A DNA stretch of 64,000 nt, from the NCBI RefSeq assembly GCF_014836595.1, contig NZ_JACSQO010000003.1:45219-109218 (forward strand). Direction: 5' to 3'. Every line of letters begins with the position of its first letter. Position 1 is the first letter of the stretch. A program made the position numbers and the translations under genes. The stretch is from Psychrobacillus faecigallinarum (GTDB lineage Bacteria; Bacillota; Bacilli; Bacillales_A; Planococcaceae). Positions 51,963 to 61,873 of this stretch are shown here, in pieces. The notes beneath the pieces were generated by a model. The model had not been told where the DNA came from, did not search any database, and was given only the letters and a program-made list of their open reading frames with translations.

Positions 51963-53279
51963 TTGAAGGCACTTACTCGATTTTCAAACACTTTAATGGT
52001 CAGATATCTACCTGATCCATACATATTTGTTGCAATGCTAACGCTATTAGTATTTTTGTTAGGGATAATCTTAACCGATTCTACGCCACTGGAAATGGCA
52101 ACATATTGGGGAGATGGTTTTTGGGGATTACTATCTTTCACTATGCAAATGGTTGTTGTTTTGTTAGCTGGTCATGTACTGGCAAGTAGTCCGCTTTTCA
52201 AGAAAATATTGAGCTCTTTAGCTAGAATTGCTAAGTCACCAGGCTCAGCAATTTTGTTAGTTTCAGTAGTTTCTTTAATTGGCTGTTGGATTAACTGGGG
52301 GTTTGGTTTAGTAATTGGGGCACTTTTTGCCAAGGAAATTGCCAAGCAGGTTAAAAATGTAGACTACCGCCTATTAATTGCAAGTGCATATTCAGGATTT
52401 ATCATTTGGCATGGTGGTCTAGCTGGTTCTATACCACTTTCTATTGCAACCGAGGGTCATCCATTTGCCGATATCATGGGCGTAATACCAACTACAGAGA
52501 CATTATTTACACGGTATAATTTAATCATTGTAATTGCATTATTTATTTCTGTACCTCTTTTAAACAGATGGATGATGCCAAGCAAGGAAGATACATTGTC
52601 TATTGACCCTTCTTTGCTAGAGGAAGAGGTAGTAATAGAAAAATCTACTGAAAAACCTACTCCTGCCGCAAGACTAGAACGAAGCTATTTGTTGACCGGA
52701 TTAATCGGTCTACTGGGACTAGTCTATTTGATAAACCATTTTATTACTAAAGGCTTTGACTTAAACTTAAATATTGTTAATCTTATTTTCGTTGTGCTTG
52801 GCATCATCTGTCACGGCACACCAAAAAACTTTTTATTAGCCGTTAAAAATGCTGCAAGTACAGTTGGAGATATCGTTATTCAATTTCCTTTTTACGCTGG
52901 CATCATGGGCATGATGGTTGCTTCTGGTCTAGCTGGAGTTGTTTCGGAAGCATTTATAAGCATTTCTAACGAGCATACATTTTACCTCTTCACTTTTTAT
53001 GCTGCTGGAATAGTTAACTTCTTCATTCCTTCTGGTGGAGGACAATGGACTGTTCAAGCACCAATTATGTTGGAGGCTGCATCAGCACTTGACCTAGACT
53101 ACGCAAAAACTGCCATGGCTATTGCCTGGGGAGATGCCTGGACGAACATGATTCAGCCATTCTGGGCTCTACCAGCTTTGGCAATTGCCGGGTTAAAGGC
53201 AAAAGATATCATGGGTTATTGTGTATTTGTATTATTATTAAGCGGTGTCATTATTAGCATAGGTCTGTTCTTTTTCTAA
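51963..53279 (+). CDS. atoE: Short-chain fatty acid transporter (AtoE family)
   Basis: A 438-residue membrane protein with about eleven helices. SPGSAILLVSVVSLIGCWIN, WHGGLAGSIPLSIATEGHPF and NFFIPSGGGQWTVQAPIMLE match the AtoE family (short-chain fatty acid or acetoacetate uptake, TIGR00366). The start is TTG 51963 behind AAAGGGGG. A possible promoter TTGTCG-N17-TATAGA is near 51870-51898. The convergent acyl-CoA dehydrogenase gene is separate in transcription but related in theme (acid catabolism). Confidence 0.87.
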   Translation: MKALTRFSNTLMVRYLPDPYIFVAMLTLLVFLLGIILTDSTPLEMATYWGDGFWGLLSFTMQMVVVLLAGHVLASSPLFKKILSSLARIAKSPGSAILLVSVVSLIGCWINWGFGLVIGALFAKEIAKQVKNVDYRLLIASAYSGFIIWHGGLAGSIPLSIATEGHPFADIMGVIPTTETLFTRYNLIIVIALFISVPLLNRWMMPSKEDTLSIDPSLLEEEVVIEKSTEKPTPAARLERSYLLTGLIGLLGLVYLINHFITKGFDLNLNIVNLIFVVLGIICHGTPKNFLLAVKNAASTVGDIVIQFPFYAGIMGMMVASGLAGVVSEAFISISNEHTFYLFTFYAAGIVNFFIPSGGGQWTVQAPIMLEAASALDLDYAKTAMAIAWGDAWTNMIQPFWALPALAIAGLKAKDIMGYCVFVLLLSGVIISIGLFFF

Positions 53280-53310
53280 AAATATTATTTATACATTCCC
53301 CTTATATGCT

Positions 53311-53341
53311 AAAGAGGATCCCTTTTCATGGGATCCTCTTT
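53311..53341. terminator. Bidirectional terminator, atoE / lysine operon
   Basis: AAAGAGGATCCC / GGGATCCTCTTT, A- and T-flanked, between convergent genes. Confidence 0.85.
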
Positions 53342-53343
53342 TC

Positions 53344-54537
53344 TTATTCTTCAAACGGCCATTTCGGTAGCATTCTGTTTAACTTTTTATCTTCACGATA
53401 GCCAAGCACATATTCTGCCTGCATGATTGTATGGATTTCTCTTGTTCCTTCATAAATGACAGGCGCCTTCGAGTTTCTTAGGTATCGAGCGACCGGATAC
53501 TCATCGGAATATCCATAAGCTCCATGAATTTGAACTGCATCGTCAGCAGCCTTATTAGCAAAGTCACATGCCTGCCATTTTGCCAAGGAGGTCTCTCTAG
53601 TATTGCGTACCCCTTTGTTCTTAAGTTCTCCAACCCGATAAACAAGCAGACGGCTCATTTGAAGACCGGCTTCCATTTTGGCAATCATTTGTTGCACAAG
53701 CTGATGCTTGCCAATCTCTTTCCCAAAGGTTTCTCGTTCCTTAGCATATTTAACACAGGCTTCTAGACACGCGAGCGATAGACCTGCAGCCCCAGCGGCA
53801 ACTGTAAATCTACCATTGTCTAAAGAAGCCATTGCAATTTTAAAACCTTCTCCTTCTTCTCCTAGAAGATTCTCTTTAGGCACTTTCATGTTTTCGAAGA
53901 AGATTTCCCCGGTATTCCCTGACTTAATGCCATATTTTCCTTTGATGGCCTTGGAAGAAAAGCCCTCCATTGTACGTTCCACGATGAACGCACTAATCCC
54001 ATGATGCTTTTTAGATTTATCGGTATAAGCAAACACGATAAAATGGTCTGCCGCATCACATAAGGAGATCCAAGTTTTTTGCCCATTTAAAATATAATTA
54101 TCACCATCTCGAACAGCTACGGTAGACATTGCAGCTACATCGGAGCCAGCTCCAGGCTCTGTAAGACCGAAAGCACCTATTTTTTCTCCCTTAGCTTGTG
54201 GCTCCAAATACTTCTGCTTTTGTTCCTCTGTTCCCCATTGCAGTAAGGTCATCGAGTTTAAGCCCGTATGAACGGATACAGCTGTTCTAAAAGCAGTGTC
54301 TCCTCTTTCTAATTCTTCACACACAATAGCAAGAGAATTATAGTCCATACCACTTCCGCCGTATTTCTCAGGGATACAAACTCCCATCAATCCCAATTCA
54401 GAAAGACGGCTCCATATTTTAGGATCAAACGCACCCTGCTCCTCCCACTTTGCGATATGAGGGATGATTTCGTTATCTACAAATTGTCGAACGGTCTTAC
54501 GAAGAAGCTCCTGCTCATCTGAGAATTCAAAGTTCAA
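53344..54537 (-). CDS. Acyl-CoA dehydrogenase (possibly glutaryl-CoA-type)
   Basis: A 397-residue FAD-dependent acyl-CoA dehydrogenase. The substrate and FAD regions [17 protein letters not shown] (near residue 123) and QVHG-like [18 protein letters not shown] (near 340) are present, with the catalytic glutamate in [12 protein letters not shown] near 364. I start at TTG 54537 behind GAGGTGAG; it overlaps the upstream stop by 11 bp. As third gene after lysine 6-dehydrogenase and an aldehyde dehydrogenase, it could act late in lysine degradation, for example on glutaryl-CoA. That assignment is inferred from context. Confidence 0.9.
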   Translation of the reverse strand: MNFEFSDEQELLRKTVRQFVDNEIIPHIAKWEEQGAFDPKIWSRLSELGLMGVCIPEKYGGSGMDYNSLAIVCEELERGDTAFRTAVSVHTGLNSMTLLQWGTEEQKQKYLEPQAKGEKIGAFGLTEPGAGSDVAAMSTVAVRDGDNYILNGQKTWISLCDAADHFIVFAYTDKSKKHHGISAFIVERTMEGFSSKAIKGKYGIKSGNTGEIFFENMKVPKENLLGEEGEGFKIAMASLDNGRFTVAAGAAGLSLACLEACVKYAKERETFGKEIGKHQLVQQMIAKMEAGLQMSRLLVYRVGELKNKGVRNTRETSLAKWQACDFANKAADDAVQIHGAYGYSDEYPVARYLRNSKAPVIYEGTREIHTIMQAEYVLGYREDKKLNRMLPKWPFEE

Positions 54538-55696
54538 TCTTCTCACCTCTTGCCACATATTCTTTTATTTCTACTCCTCTTGCCGCCATTTCTCTAATAT
54601 ATAACTCCCCTGGTACAATCAGCTCTGGTGTAGAGACTCCTGGTTTTTTAATAACACCATTCCCAATCATTTGTGCTACGACCGAAATAGTGTTTGCTGT
54701 TGCGCGAGCCATAGCAGTTTCACCGGATAGAGGGTCCTTTTTGGTTGCCATCTCATACGTATAGATTGTCTCATCACCGTCTTTTTCCCCTTTTACAACA
54801 ACTCTTAGTAGTACTGCATCCTCTTTGTCTCCAAGGAGAAGAGAAGGTGTAAGTACTTCTTTTAGCACTTCTCGAACGTTGATAATATTGCCACCAGCGT
54901 TTACCGTCTTGTTCTTATCAGTAAGACCTAAATCTACTAATAACTTAAACTTTTCAGCGTGTCCCTTGTATCGGATTGTCTTATACTCCAGTGTTTGGAC
55001 ATTTGGAAATGATTTAGTCAGAGTGGATGTACCCCCTGCTGTATGGAATGCTTCTAGCTCCTCATAACCTTCAAACTGAATTGGCTCAACTTCTGTTAAA
55101 GAGGCAATTTCCTCTAGTTGGCCATTTCTAATTACATGCGATGGGTCTGTGTAATGATCGAATACTCCTTCTAGGGAGAAAACAATATTGTATTTAAATA
55201 TCCCTTCAGGCTCAACTGGAATTCCACCCACGTATAGGTGAATATCCGTCACCTCATCTAATTTACTTGCACCGTAGCCAGTAAGTATATTAATCATTCC
55301 AGGAGCAACTCCAAGATCCGGTATTAAAGTTATTCCTTTTTCACGAGCCTTTTCATCCAACGAAAGCACCGCATCTGTCGCTCCACCAATATGACCACCG
55401 AGGTCGATGGAGTGAACGCCAACCTCTACTGCGATTCGTGCCACTTTTTCATTGAACGAATAAAATAATGCGTTAATCACGACATCTGCCTTTTTCATGA
55501 CCTCCATCAAATTGACATCGTCGTTTGCATCTAGCCTTAATACTTCTATCTTAGAATTTTGCATCTTCTCTTTAAACATATTTGCCTGTCCCACATCTAA
55601 ATCACATAAATAAATTTTATCTACATTTGGACTCAAAATTAAATCCCTTGCAGCCTCTTTACCCATTAAACCTGCACCTAATACAGCAACCTTCAT
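54527..55696 (-). CDS. lysDH: L-lysine 6-dehydrogenase
   Basis: A 389-residue NAD(P)-dependent enzyme of the saccharopine dehydrogenase-like family. Matches to Geobacillus lysine 6-dehydrogenase are extensive: [15 protein letters not shown] at the N-terminus, [47 protein letters not shown], and [19 protein letters not shown]. It oxidatively deaminates the 6-amino group of lysine to allysine, which cyclises to piperideine-6-carboxylate. The downstream acyl-CoA dehydrogenase overlaps it. The upstream aldehyde dehydrogenase would take its product. Confidence 0.92.
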   Translation of the reverse strand: MKVAVLGAGLMGKEAARDLILSPNVDKIYLCDLDVGQANMFKEKMQNSKIEVLRLDANDDVNLMEVMKKADVVINALFYSFNEKVARIAVEVGVHSIDLGGHIGGATDAVLSLDEKAREKGITLIPDLGVAPGMINILTGYGASKLDEVTDIHLYVGGIPVEPEGIFKYNIVFSLEGVFDHYTDPSHVIRNGQLEEIASLTEVEPIQFEGYEELEAFHTAGGTSTLTKSFPNVQTLEYKTIRYKGHAEKFKLLVDLGLTDKNKTVNAGGNIINVREVLKEVLTPSLLLGDKEDAVLLRVVVKGEKDGDETIYTYEMATKKDPLSGETAMARATANTISVVAQMIGNGVIKKPGVSTPELIVPGELYIREMAARGVEIKEYVARGEKIEL

Positions 55697-55709
55697 ATCA
55701 TTATCCTCC

Positions 55710-57185
55710 TTATTCTGTGTCTATTTGCGCTCTCTGTAACTTTCCGCTGTAATCTATATAGATACTTTTCCACTCTGTATAAACATCTAACGCTGCTACT
55801 CCGGAATCTCGGTGTCCATTTCCAGTTCCTTTTGTCCCTCCAAACGGCAGATGAATTTCTGCCCCTGTTGTTCCTGCATTGACATAGACAATACCCGTAT
55901 CAAGGTCACGCTGCGCTCTAAATATTTTATTAACATCTCGAGAAAAAATAGAACTAGATAAACCAAATTTCACACCATTGTTTACTTCGATTGCTTCCTC
56001 TAAGGAATCAACCTCGATTAAAGAAACAACCGGACCAAAAATTTCTTCCTGAGCAATTCTCATATCGGGCTTAACATTAGAGAATAGAGTTGGTGCATAA
56101 TAGTTCCCTTTTGCTAAATCACCATTGTCTAAAATTTCTCCACCTACTACTAAATTAGCACCCTCCTCTTTTCCTATCTGGACATAAGAGTGTATTTTCT
56201 CTAGGGCATTTTTGTTAATAACTGGGCCTACTTTAACGGATTCATCCATGCCGTCTCCTATGGTCAACTTCTCCATTCTTTCAAGAAGCATTGTCTCCAA
56301 TTCCTTCTTCACATCTTTGTGTACAATCACCCTACTGCATGCTGTACAACGTTGTCCTGCTGTCCCGAACGCGCTCCACAAAATGCCTTCTACTGCAAGA
56401 TTTAAATCTGCGTCCTCCATAACAATTACTGCGTTTTTGCCGCCCATTTCTAAGGACACTTTTTTCAAGTGTTTCCCTCCGAGTTCTGCCACCTTACTTC
56501 CAGTGTCTGTAGATCCAGTAAAGGAAATAACCTTGACATCCTCATGTTCAATCATTGCTGTCCCTACTTCTGATCCAGACCCAAAAACGACGTTTGCCAC
56601 TCCAGGCGGCAAACCAACTTCTTGGAATATCTTAGCCATTTCATAGGCCATCATTGGGGTTTCAGTAGCTGGTTTCCAAATAAATGCATTTCCTGCCACT
56701 ATTGCCGGAAATGACTTCCACGTAGCAATCGCAACCGGAAAATTCCATGGAGTTATTAGCCCCACTACTCCAATCGGTGCTCGAACACTCATTGCAAATT
56801 TATCTGCTAGCTCAGAAGGTGTTGTTTCACCGAATAACCTTCTTCCCTCACCCGCCATATAAAAGGCCATGTCTATGCCTTCCTGAACTTCTCCCCGACC
56901 TTCCTCAATGACTTTCCCCATTTCTTTTGTCAACACTTGGGCAAGATGTTCCTTTCTTTCTTTCATTAGTCTGCCAATTTCATATAGATAGTCTGCTCGC
57001 TTTGGAGCCGGAACTAGTGCCCACTTTTTTTGCGCATTGACGGCTGCCTTGACTGCTGTGTCCACATCTTCTTTTGTAGACATCCTTACCTCCGCTAGCT
57101 GCTCACCATTTGCAGGGTTCAATACAGCTGTATATGTTGCTTCTCCCTCTTGCCATTCCCCATTAATAAAGTTTGATAATTTCAT
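55710..57185 (-). CDS. Aldehyde dehydrogenase (probable aminoadipate-semialdehyde dehydrogenase)
   Basis: A 491-residue NAD(P)-dependent aldehyde dehydrogenase. The catalytic cysteine is in [16 protein letters not shown] near residue 285, the general-base glutamate in [15 protein letters not shown] near 254, and the cofactor loop in [16 protein letters not shown] near 230. Because it is coupled to lysine 6-dehydrogenase, the likely substrate is 2-aminoadipate 6-semialdehyde, giving 2-aminoadipate. I start at ATG 57185 (GGTAGGAAA); the frame extends to 57224 through the cre site. A cre box lies at its promoter region. Confidence 0.9.
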   Translation of the reverse strand: MKLSNFINGEWQEGEATYTAVLNPANGEQLAEVRMSTKEDVDTAVKAAVNAQKKWALVPAPKRADYLYEIGRLMKERKEHLAQVLTKEMGKVIEEGRGEVQEGIDMAFYMAGEGRRLFGETTPSELADKFAMSVRAPIGVVGLITPWNFPVAIATWKSFPAIVAGNAFIWKPATETPMMAYEMAKIFQEVGLPPGVANVVFGSGSEVGTAMIEHEDVKVISFTGSTDTGSKVAELGGKHLKKVSLEMGGKNAVIVMEDADLNLAVEGILWSAFGTAGQRCTACSRVIVHKDVKKELETMLLERMEKLTIGDGMDESVKVGPVINKNALEKIHSYVQIGKEEGANLVVGGEILDNGDLAKGNYYAPTLFSNVKPDMRIAQEEIFGPVVSLIEVDSLEEAIEVNNGVKFGLSSSIFSRDVNKIFRAQRDLDTGIVYVNAGTTGAEIHLPFGGTKGTGNGHRDSGVAALDVYTEWKSIYIDYSGKLQRAQIDTE

Positions 57186-57208
57186 TTTCCTACCTCTTTC
57201 CTTATAAA

Positions 57209-57224
57209 TTGAAAACGGTTTCAT
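57209..57224. promoter_or_regulatory. CcpA cre site
   Basis: TTGAAAACGGTTTCAT matches the cre consensus WTGNAANCGNWNNCW at every fixed position on both strands. It lies 24 bp in front of the aldehyde dehydrogenase start. Confidence 0.8.
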
Positions 57225-57293
57225 AAATATTACATTCTCTAACTTCTATTAAAACCCTTTAAAAAAACTAAAAAATTTGAAAAATTGAAAAGC

Positions 57294-57321
57294 TGAAACC
57301 TTTTATTTTATTGTTCGTATA
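57294..57321 (+). promoter_or_regulatory. SigW-type promoter of the AIM24-family gene
   Basis: TGAAAC (57294-57299), 16 bases beginning CTTTT, then CGTATA (57316-57321). It fits the SigW consensus closely and is 34 bp in front of the start codon. Confidence 0.8.
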
Positions 57322-57354
57322 CATATTTAATTACTATGAGGAGGGAAATATATA

Positions 57355-58152
57355 ATGAATAATCATGAAATAGATTACAAATTGCATGGTGACGATATGC
57401 AGTTTGTTGAAATTGAACTAGATCCACAGGAAACAGTCGTTGCAGAAGCAGGAAGCTTAATGATGATGGAGGACGGAATCTCTATGGAAACCATCTTTGG
57501 CGACGGCTCTGGCAACAGCGGAAGTGGCCTGATGGGGAAATTAATGGGTGCAGGTAAACGTATGTTAACCGGCGAAAGTTTATTCATGACTACCTTTACA
57601 AATGTAGGTAATGGGAAAAAACATGTTTCCTTCGCCTCTCCATATCCAGGGAAGATTATTCCAATGGATTTAAGCGAGCATCGTGGAAAAATCATTTGTC
57701 AAAAGGATGCTTTTTTGGCTGCTGCTAAGGGAGTATCTGTAGGAGTAGAGTTTCAACGTAAATTAGGTACCGGTTTCTTTGGTGGAGAGGGATTCATCAT
57801 GCAAAAGCTTGAAGGAGATGGTCTAGCATTTGTCCATGCAGGTGGTACAATTCACCAGAAAGTTTTACAACCGGGTGAGGTATTACGAGTAGACACTGGA
57901 TGTCTAGTTGCTATGACTTCAGAAGTCGATTACAACATAGAAATGGTAAAAGGCGTTAAAACTGCTCTATTTGGAGGAGAAGGATTATTCTTCGCAACTT
58001 TACGTGGCCCTGGAACAGTTTGGATTCAATCCCTTCCGTTTAGCCGTCTAGCTAGCCGAGTATTTGCTGCTGCTCCACAAACTCCTGGTGGTGGTTCTAA
58101 GGGAGAAGGTAGTATTACTGGAGGCTTGTTTGATCTTTTAGGCGGTAAATAA
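57355..58152 (+). CDS. TIGR00266/AIM24 family protein
   Basis: A 265-residue protein of the AIM24/TIGR00266 family, a beta-rich double-layer fold. Family parts: [20 protein letters not shown] near the N-terminus, [17 protein letters not shown] region near residue 75, [21 protein letters not shown] near 140, and VRVDTGC-like [11 protein letters not shown] near 180. Function is poorly known; some relatives respond to envelope stress, which agrees with the SigW-type promoter just upstream. The ATG follows GAGGAGGG. It is transcribed alone. Confidence 0.9.
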   Translation: MNNHEIDYKLHGDDMQFVEIELDPQETVVAEAGSLMMMEDGISMETIFGDGSGNSGSGLMGKLMGAGKRMLTGESLFMTTFTNVGNGKKHVSFASPYPGKIIPMDLSEHRGKIICQKDAFLAAAKGVSVGVEFQRKLGTGFFGGEGFIMQKLEGDGLAFVHAGGTIHQKVLQPGEVLRVDTGCLVAMTSEVDYNIEMVKGVKTALFGGEGLFFATLRGPGTVWIQSLPFSRLASRVFAAAPQTPGGGSKGEGSITGGLFDLLGGK

Positions 58153-58199
58153 CGAAAATAAGATGTCCATAAATTACAAGAAAGCTTGAATATGTACCC

Positions 58200-58240
58200 A
58201 AAGGCAAGAATGTTGTTTTTACAGCATGCTTGTCTTTTTG
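58200..58240 (+). terminator. Weak terminator after the AIM24-family gene
   Basis: AAAG-CAAG-ATG / CAT-CTTG-CTTT stem with mismatches, followed by T's. Confidence 0.4.
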
Positions 58241-58378
58241 AATTCTGAACGTCTTTTTTAAACATATAATTATTTTAACCCAGCATATTGCTTATAATCT
58301 TGAACTACTCCCTTCATATACTAATTAATAAGAATAGAAGCACCATATTTCTTATAGAAATGAAGGGAGGAATTATAA

Positions 58379-58576
58379 ATGGAATATAATTTTGGATTTT
58401 GGCTTGGTCTTTTAGGTATTATCTTAGCGGTAGTCGGCTACTTTTTCTATCCGATTTGGCTTGGAATTGCTGCCGTTGTATTAGGTTTCGTAGCACTATA
58501 TCATTATAAGCAAATAATCTTGGGCTGGCTGTCAATTATATTAGGAGTTATTATATTATTACTTCAATTTATATGA
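58379..58576 (+). CDS. Small membrane protein, two hydrophobic segments
   Basis: A 65-residue hydrophobic protein with a membrane hairpin: LGLLGIILAVVGYFFYPIWL and a second segment IILGWLSIILGVIILLLQF, joined by a short charged turn. The pattern resembles small DUF4190-like membrane proteins of Bacillales, but I do not assign it. The ATG follows GAAGGGAGG. A terminator follows at 58648. Confidence 0.7.
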   Translation: MEYNFGFWLGLLGIILAVVGYFFYPIWLGIAAVVLGFVALYHYKQIILGWLSIILGVIILLLQFI

Positions 58577-58647
58577 TTTGAGAATCAATGACCGAAGTAC
58601 TAAATAGAGGTTACTGGTTAATACCAGTTTAGGAGAAAATAGTTTAT

Positions 58648-58680
58648 AGGCATGTGTGGAATCCCATATATGCCTTTTAT
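58648..58680 (+). terminator. Terminator of the small membrane protein gene
   Basis: AGGCATGTGTGG / CCATATATGCCT (G-U pairs included) followed by TTTATTTT. Confidence 0.65.
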
Positions 58681-59242
58681 TTTAAGTAAAATTGATATTC
58701 TGCTTCCATTAGAGTTCATATTTAATAGTAGTTATGCAGTATCATTTACCCCAAAAGTAACATATACATACAATAACTTCCCCTATCAATTGGACATTAA
58801 GCGAAATCCTATTTATTTATTCTTATAGAAATGAATGCAGAAATGTTGACAATATAAGTTGAATTTTAAAAAAAACATCCGACTTATCAAACATATAAAG
58901 GAATCCATATTAATGACATCTTTAGCTATCCTAATTTCCATATTCTCCTGGATGGGATTACAAGACATTTTTAAATATGGATTCTATTCATTTATGTAAT
59001 CAACCCAGCTTACTCGGATTGTTCTCTTCCATTTTTATGTATAGTATAGCAGGAAACTAGCTGTGTATTTTCCCGCTACCTTAGTATAAATTTACTTAAT
59101 GCATGATTGATATAATAATTTTGAAAACTAAAAGTGAATATAAAGCTATATTCTTTCACTTTGACACATACCCCTTCAAGTAAAGTTAGAGAAGTATATT
59201 CTCATCTTACCCATTATTATTTAGCGTACACTCTTCTCAACC
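58681..59242. other. Long gene-poor stretch
   Basis: About 560 AT-rich bases. The only candidate is a 28-codon frame at 58913-58999 listed separately. No repeat of family A or B, no tRNA and no clear promoter was found. Confidence 0.5.
58913..58999 (+). CDS. Possible 28-residue hydrophobic peptide
   Basis: ATG 58913 follows AAAGGA at 11 nt and opens MTSLAILISIFSWMGLQDIF and a short tail. It is hydrophobic and could be a small membrane peptide. There is no other support; chance is quite possible. Confidence 0.25.
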   Translation: MTSLAILISIFSWMGLQDIFKYGFYSFM

Positions 59243-60601
59243 TCAAGAAGAAAAAACTATTTGCACCCAAAAAAATAACAATATCAAAGTTACAATTGTA
59301 GTTATTGGAACGACTATCAATGTTACGCTTAAATAATCTTTCCAAGAGACCTTTATCTTGTTACTTTTTAGAATATGCATCCAAATTAGTGAGGCAAGTG
59401 TACCGATAGGTAATAATAATGCCCCCATATCGCTACCAATAATATTCGCAAGATAAATAGTCTTTAAAGTAATTGGATCTAATCCCATCTCTGTTAAAGT
59501 AATGGTTCCAATCATTAGCGCCGGATGATTATTGAATATATTAGAAAGAACGGATACTAATCCTCCCATGATAATACTTGCTTGAAACAATCCCTGATTT
59601 ACAATTGGTTCACATAATTGAACTAATAGTGATGTCAATCCTACATTATTCAACCCGTATATTATGACATACATTGAAAATGCAAAAACAAGTATATGCC
59701 AAGGGGTCTTCTTAAGTATATCAACTGGACTAGTCCTTAAATGATACCATCTCCACAACAATAGTACAGCAGATCCAAGTACTGCGACAATCTCAATAGG
59801 TATGGTTAAATATGATGCAATAAAAAGTAGACATCGAATAATAAATACAAATACTAATATTTTCAACATAAATTTGGAACGTTTTTGTTTTGTTTCAAAT
59901 GAAGTCTTTGCTTTGAACGGATGAAAATTTTTAGTGAAAAAGAATTCTTCTATGTCCATTGAGGAATTTGGTAAAGTTTTCGGTAGTTTTTTTCTTAAGA
60001 CAATATACATTAAGAAAGACATGAATAACAAACCCAATGTTGAAGGAACGAACATCATTGCCGTATGTGCCCAAAGTGACATATCAACTATCTTTAATGC
60101 AATTAAGTTTACAATATTACTTACTCCAATCGGCGCACTGGAAGCAGTTGCTATTAAAGCTCCACTTAACAAATAAGGAAGCTGCTGACGAGGTTTTAAA
60201 CGAAGATTTTTTAAGAGGAGGATTAATATTGGAGTTGTAATTAATATACTTCCATCATTATTAAATAATATTGTCATCAAAAAACATAATAATTGAATAT
60301 ACCAATATAACCGAAGTCCAGACCCCCTTGCCAAGCTTGTCAGCCTAGCCGCTACCCAATTAAAAAATCCAAAGCTTTCTAATATTATAGCCATGACAAT
60401 TGTTGCGATAATGGTTAAAGAGGCACTTCCAATTTTAGTAATAATATCTATAACGTCAGCCTGAGACACTATTCCTGTAAGTATAATAATTGCTGCACCT
60501 ACTGAAGCTGGCCATGCCTCATTTAACTCTTTTGGTCTCCAAAATATGACAATCATAGTTGCTAGGAACACCAAACTGGCGATTCCAATCTGAAAGCTCA
60601 T
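59243..60601 (-). CDS. ArsB-family membrane transporter, second copy
   Basis: A 452-residue protein with about eleven membrane helices. Family motifs LFNNDGSILITTPILILLLK near residue 110 and the C-terminal GSDMGALLLPIGTLASLIWM are seen, parallel to [11 protein letters not shown] and [17 protein letters not shown] in the gene at 10749-12077. The two are clearly diverged paralogues. No ars regulator or arsenate reductase is adjacent, so the ion is uncertain. The ATG follows GAGAGGAAA at a rather long distance. Confidence 0.85.
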   Translation of the reverse strand: MSFQIGIASLVFLATMIVIFWRPKELNEAWPASVGAAIIILTGIVSQADVIDIITKIGSASLTIIATIVMAIILESFGFFNWVAARLTSLARGSGLRLYWYIQLLCFLMTILFNNDGSILITTPILILLLKNLRLKPRQQLPYLLSGALIATASSAPIGVSNIVNLIALKIVDMSLWAHTAMMFVPSTLGLLFMSFLMYIVLRKKLPKTLPNSSMDIEEFFFTKNFHPFKAKTSFETKQKRSKFMLKILVFVFIIRCLLFIASYLTIPIEIVAVLGSAVLLLWRWYHLRTSPVDILKKTPWHILVFAFSMYVIIYGLNNVGLTSLLVQLCEPIVNQGLFQASIIMGGLVSVLSNIFNNHPALMIGTITLTEMGLDPITLKTIYLANIIGSDMGALLLPIGTLASLIWMHILKSNKIKVSWKDYLSVTLIVVPITTIVTLILLFFWVQIVFSS

Positions 60602-61041
60602 GCATATACCATTTCCTCTCGAAATAAAAATAAATGTTTGTCCGTTTCCATATATGTATATTCGCTTTTCTCTAGAAAGAGCAAGATGTCTGTCTATAGC
60701 TTGGAATTATATATTTTTTAACAAAAAACGCCTATTAAAAAAATAGACATTTGAGCATTTTTATAAATGACAACTTACTATTCAAAAACTAACTTTTGTC
60801 AATTTGTTCATGCAGGAGCAGGTTGCAACTCGTGGGCTGTTTAAGACATATCCAGCATTTAAAAGAAAGCACAAAAGTGTCTGTTATCTTTTACCCCATA
60901 CACAAGAATAGAAAATAGGCTGTCGATACTTTCTCGTCAGCCATAAAGGACGGTTTTATTCTTACAATTTATAACTATTTGTGAAGTTATGCAGGCTCGC
61001 AAGTGAAATTTTAATTCTAAGTAGAAGTACATTAATTATGT
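60602..61041. other. Gene-free stretch between arsB-type and cotB-like genes
   Basis: 440 bases without a supported gene. A GGCTG-CGA / TCG-CAGCC hairpin at 60918-60942 followed by TATTTTCTATT on the minus strand may terminate the coat gene transcript. Nothing else was recognised. Confidence 0.5.
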
Positions 61042-61716
61042 TTAAACTTGGTGTAAAGTTTTAATATGATCTAGATTTAAATAATACGAATGCAATTTTG
61101 CTCCATGAATTTCAACTAAATTTTCCTCTATTTCGTTTAATTTTCCTATATGACTTTTATTCCCCCCAGCATTAAGCACGACAATTTTATCTTTGAACTT
61201 TTCAATTTGTTGTTTAAATGTGCTTGCTAATATCTGCCTACTCGATTGCACTAGGCTATTATGAAAGTTTTTACCGTAGGGACTTTCGTTTTCAGCGTAG
61301 GGTATAAGCACCTTTAAGTGACGGAGGGAAACATATACTATTTTATAAACAGGGGAATAGAATTCAATATAATCGTCCATCAAACTTAAAATATATCCAT
61401 GAATAGGCGGTCCATCTGTTACATACAGCTCAACGTAATTTCCTTTAGCTTGAGTAAGAATCTCTCTAAAAGAAAGATCTTTTTCCTCTTCAACTGTAGA
61501 GATAGTTGGAGCGTGTGTAGGAGCCATAATATCATCTTCATTAATATTTACTTCAAAACGCTGTATATGTTCTAAAGAAATGTATACAAAATCTATCCCA
61601 TTAAAAAGGACAACCAGATCACTTCCTGAATCTACGAGCGTACCATTCATCATTTTTTTCCCTGAAACCTCTATTTCGACAACTTCTGTTATAAGATTTT
61701 GAATAATATTATTCAA
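61042..61716 (-). CDS. cotB: CotB-like spore coat protein, three Sm-like modules
   Basis: A 224-residue protein made of three copies of the module found at the N-terminus of B. subtilis CotB. The modules lie at about 10-56 (DFVYISLEHIQRF), 88-136 (KIVYVSLRHLKVL) and 172-222 (DKIVVLNAGGNKSHIGKLNE, then YYLNLDHIKTL). The last is very close to CotB's KDKIVTVYRGG..GKL module. It lacks the Ser-rich tail of CotB. The outer spore coat is the expected location. The start is TTG 61716 behind AAAGGAGGG. A larger CotB-like gene is upstream in the same direction. Confidence 0.8.
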   Translation of the reverse strand: MNNIIQNLITEVVEIEVSGKKMMNGTLVDSGSDLVVLFNGIDFVYISLEHIQRFEVNINEDDIMAPTHAPTISTVEEEKDLSFREILTQAKGNYVELYVTDGPPIHGYILSLMDDYIEFYSPVYKIVYVSLRHLKVLIPYAENESPYGKNFHNSLVQSSRQILASTFKQQIEKFKDKIVVLNAGGNKSHIGKLNEIEENLVEIHGAKLHSYYLNLDHIKTLHQV

Positions 61717-61873
61717 GGTTAACCCTCCTTTCTAGTTATTATCTAAATAGCAAAATCATACATTTAAGCTTAGAGAAATTTAAGGGTAAGTTACATAAAC
61801 TCATATATTTCATCACCATTAGTCATTTGGAGAGCCTCGTTTATTAAACGCTACTTATTCCTGTCGTTGCCTG

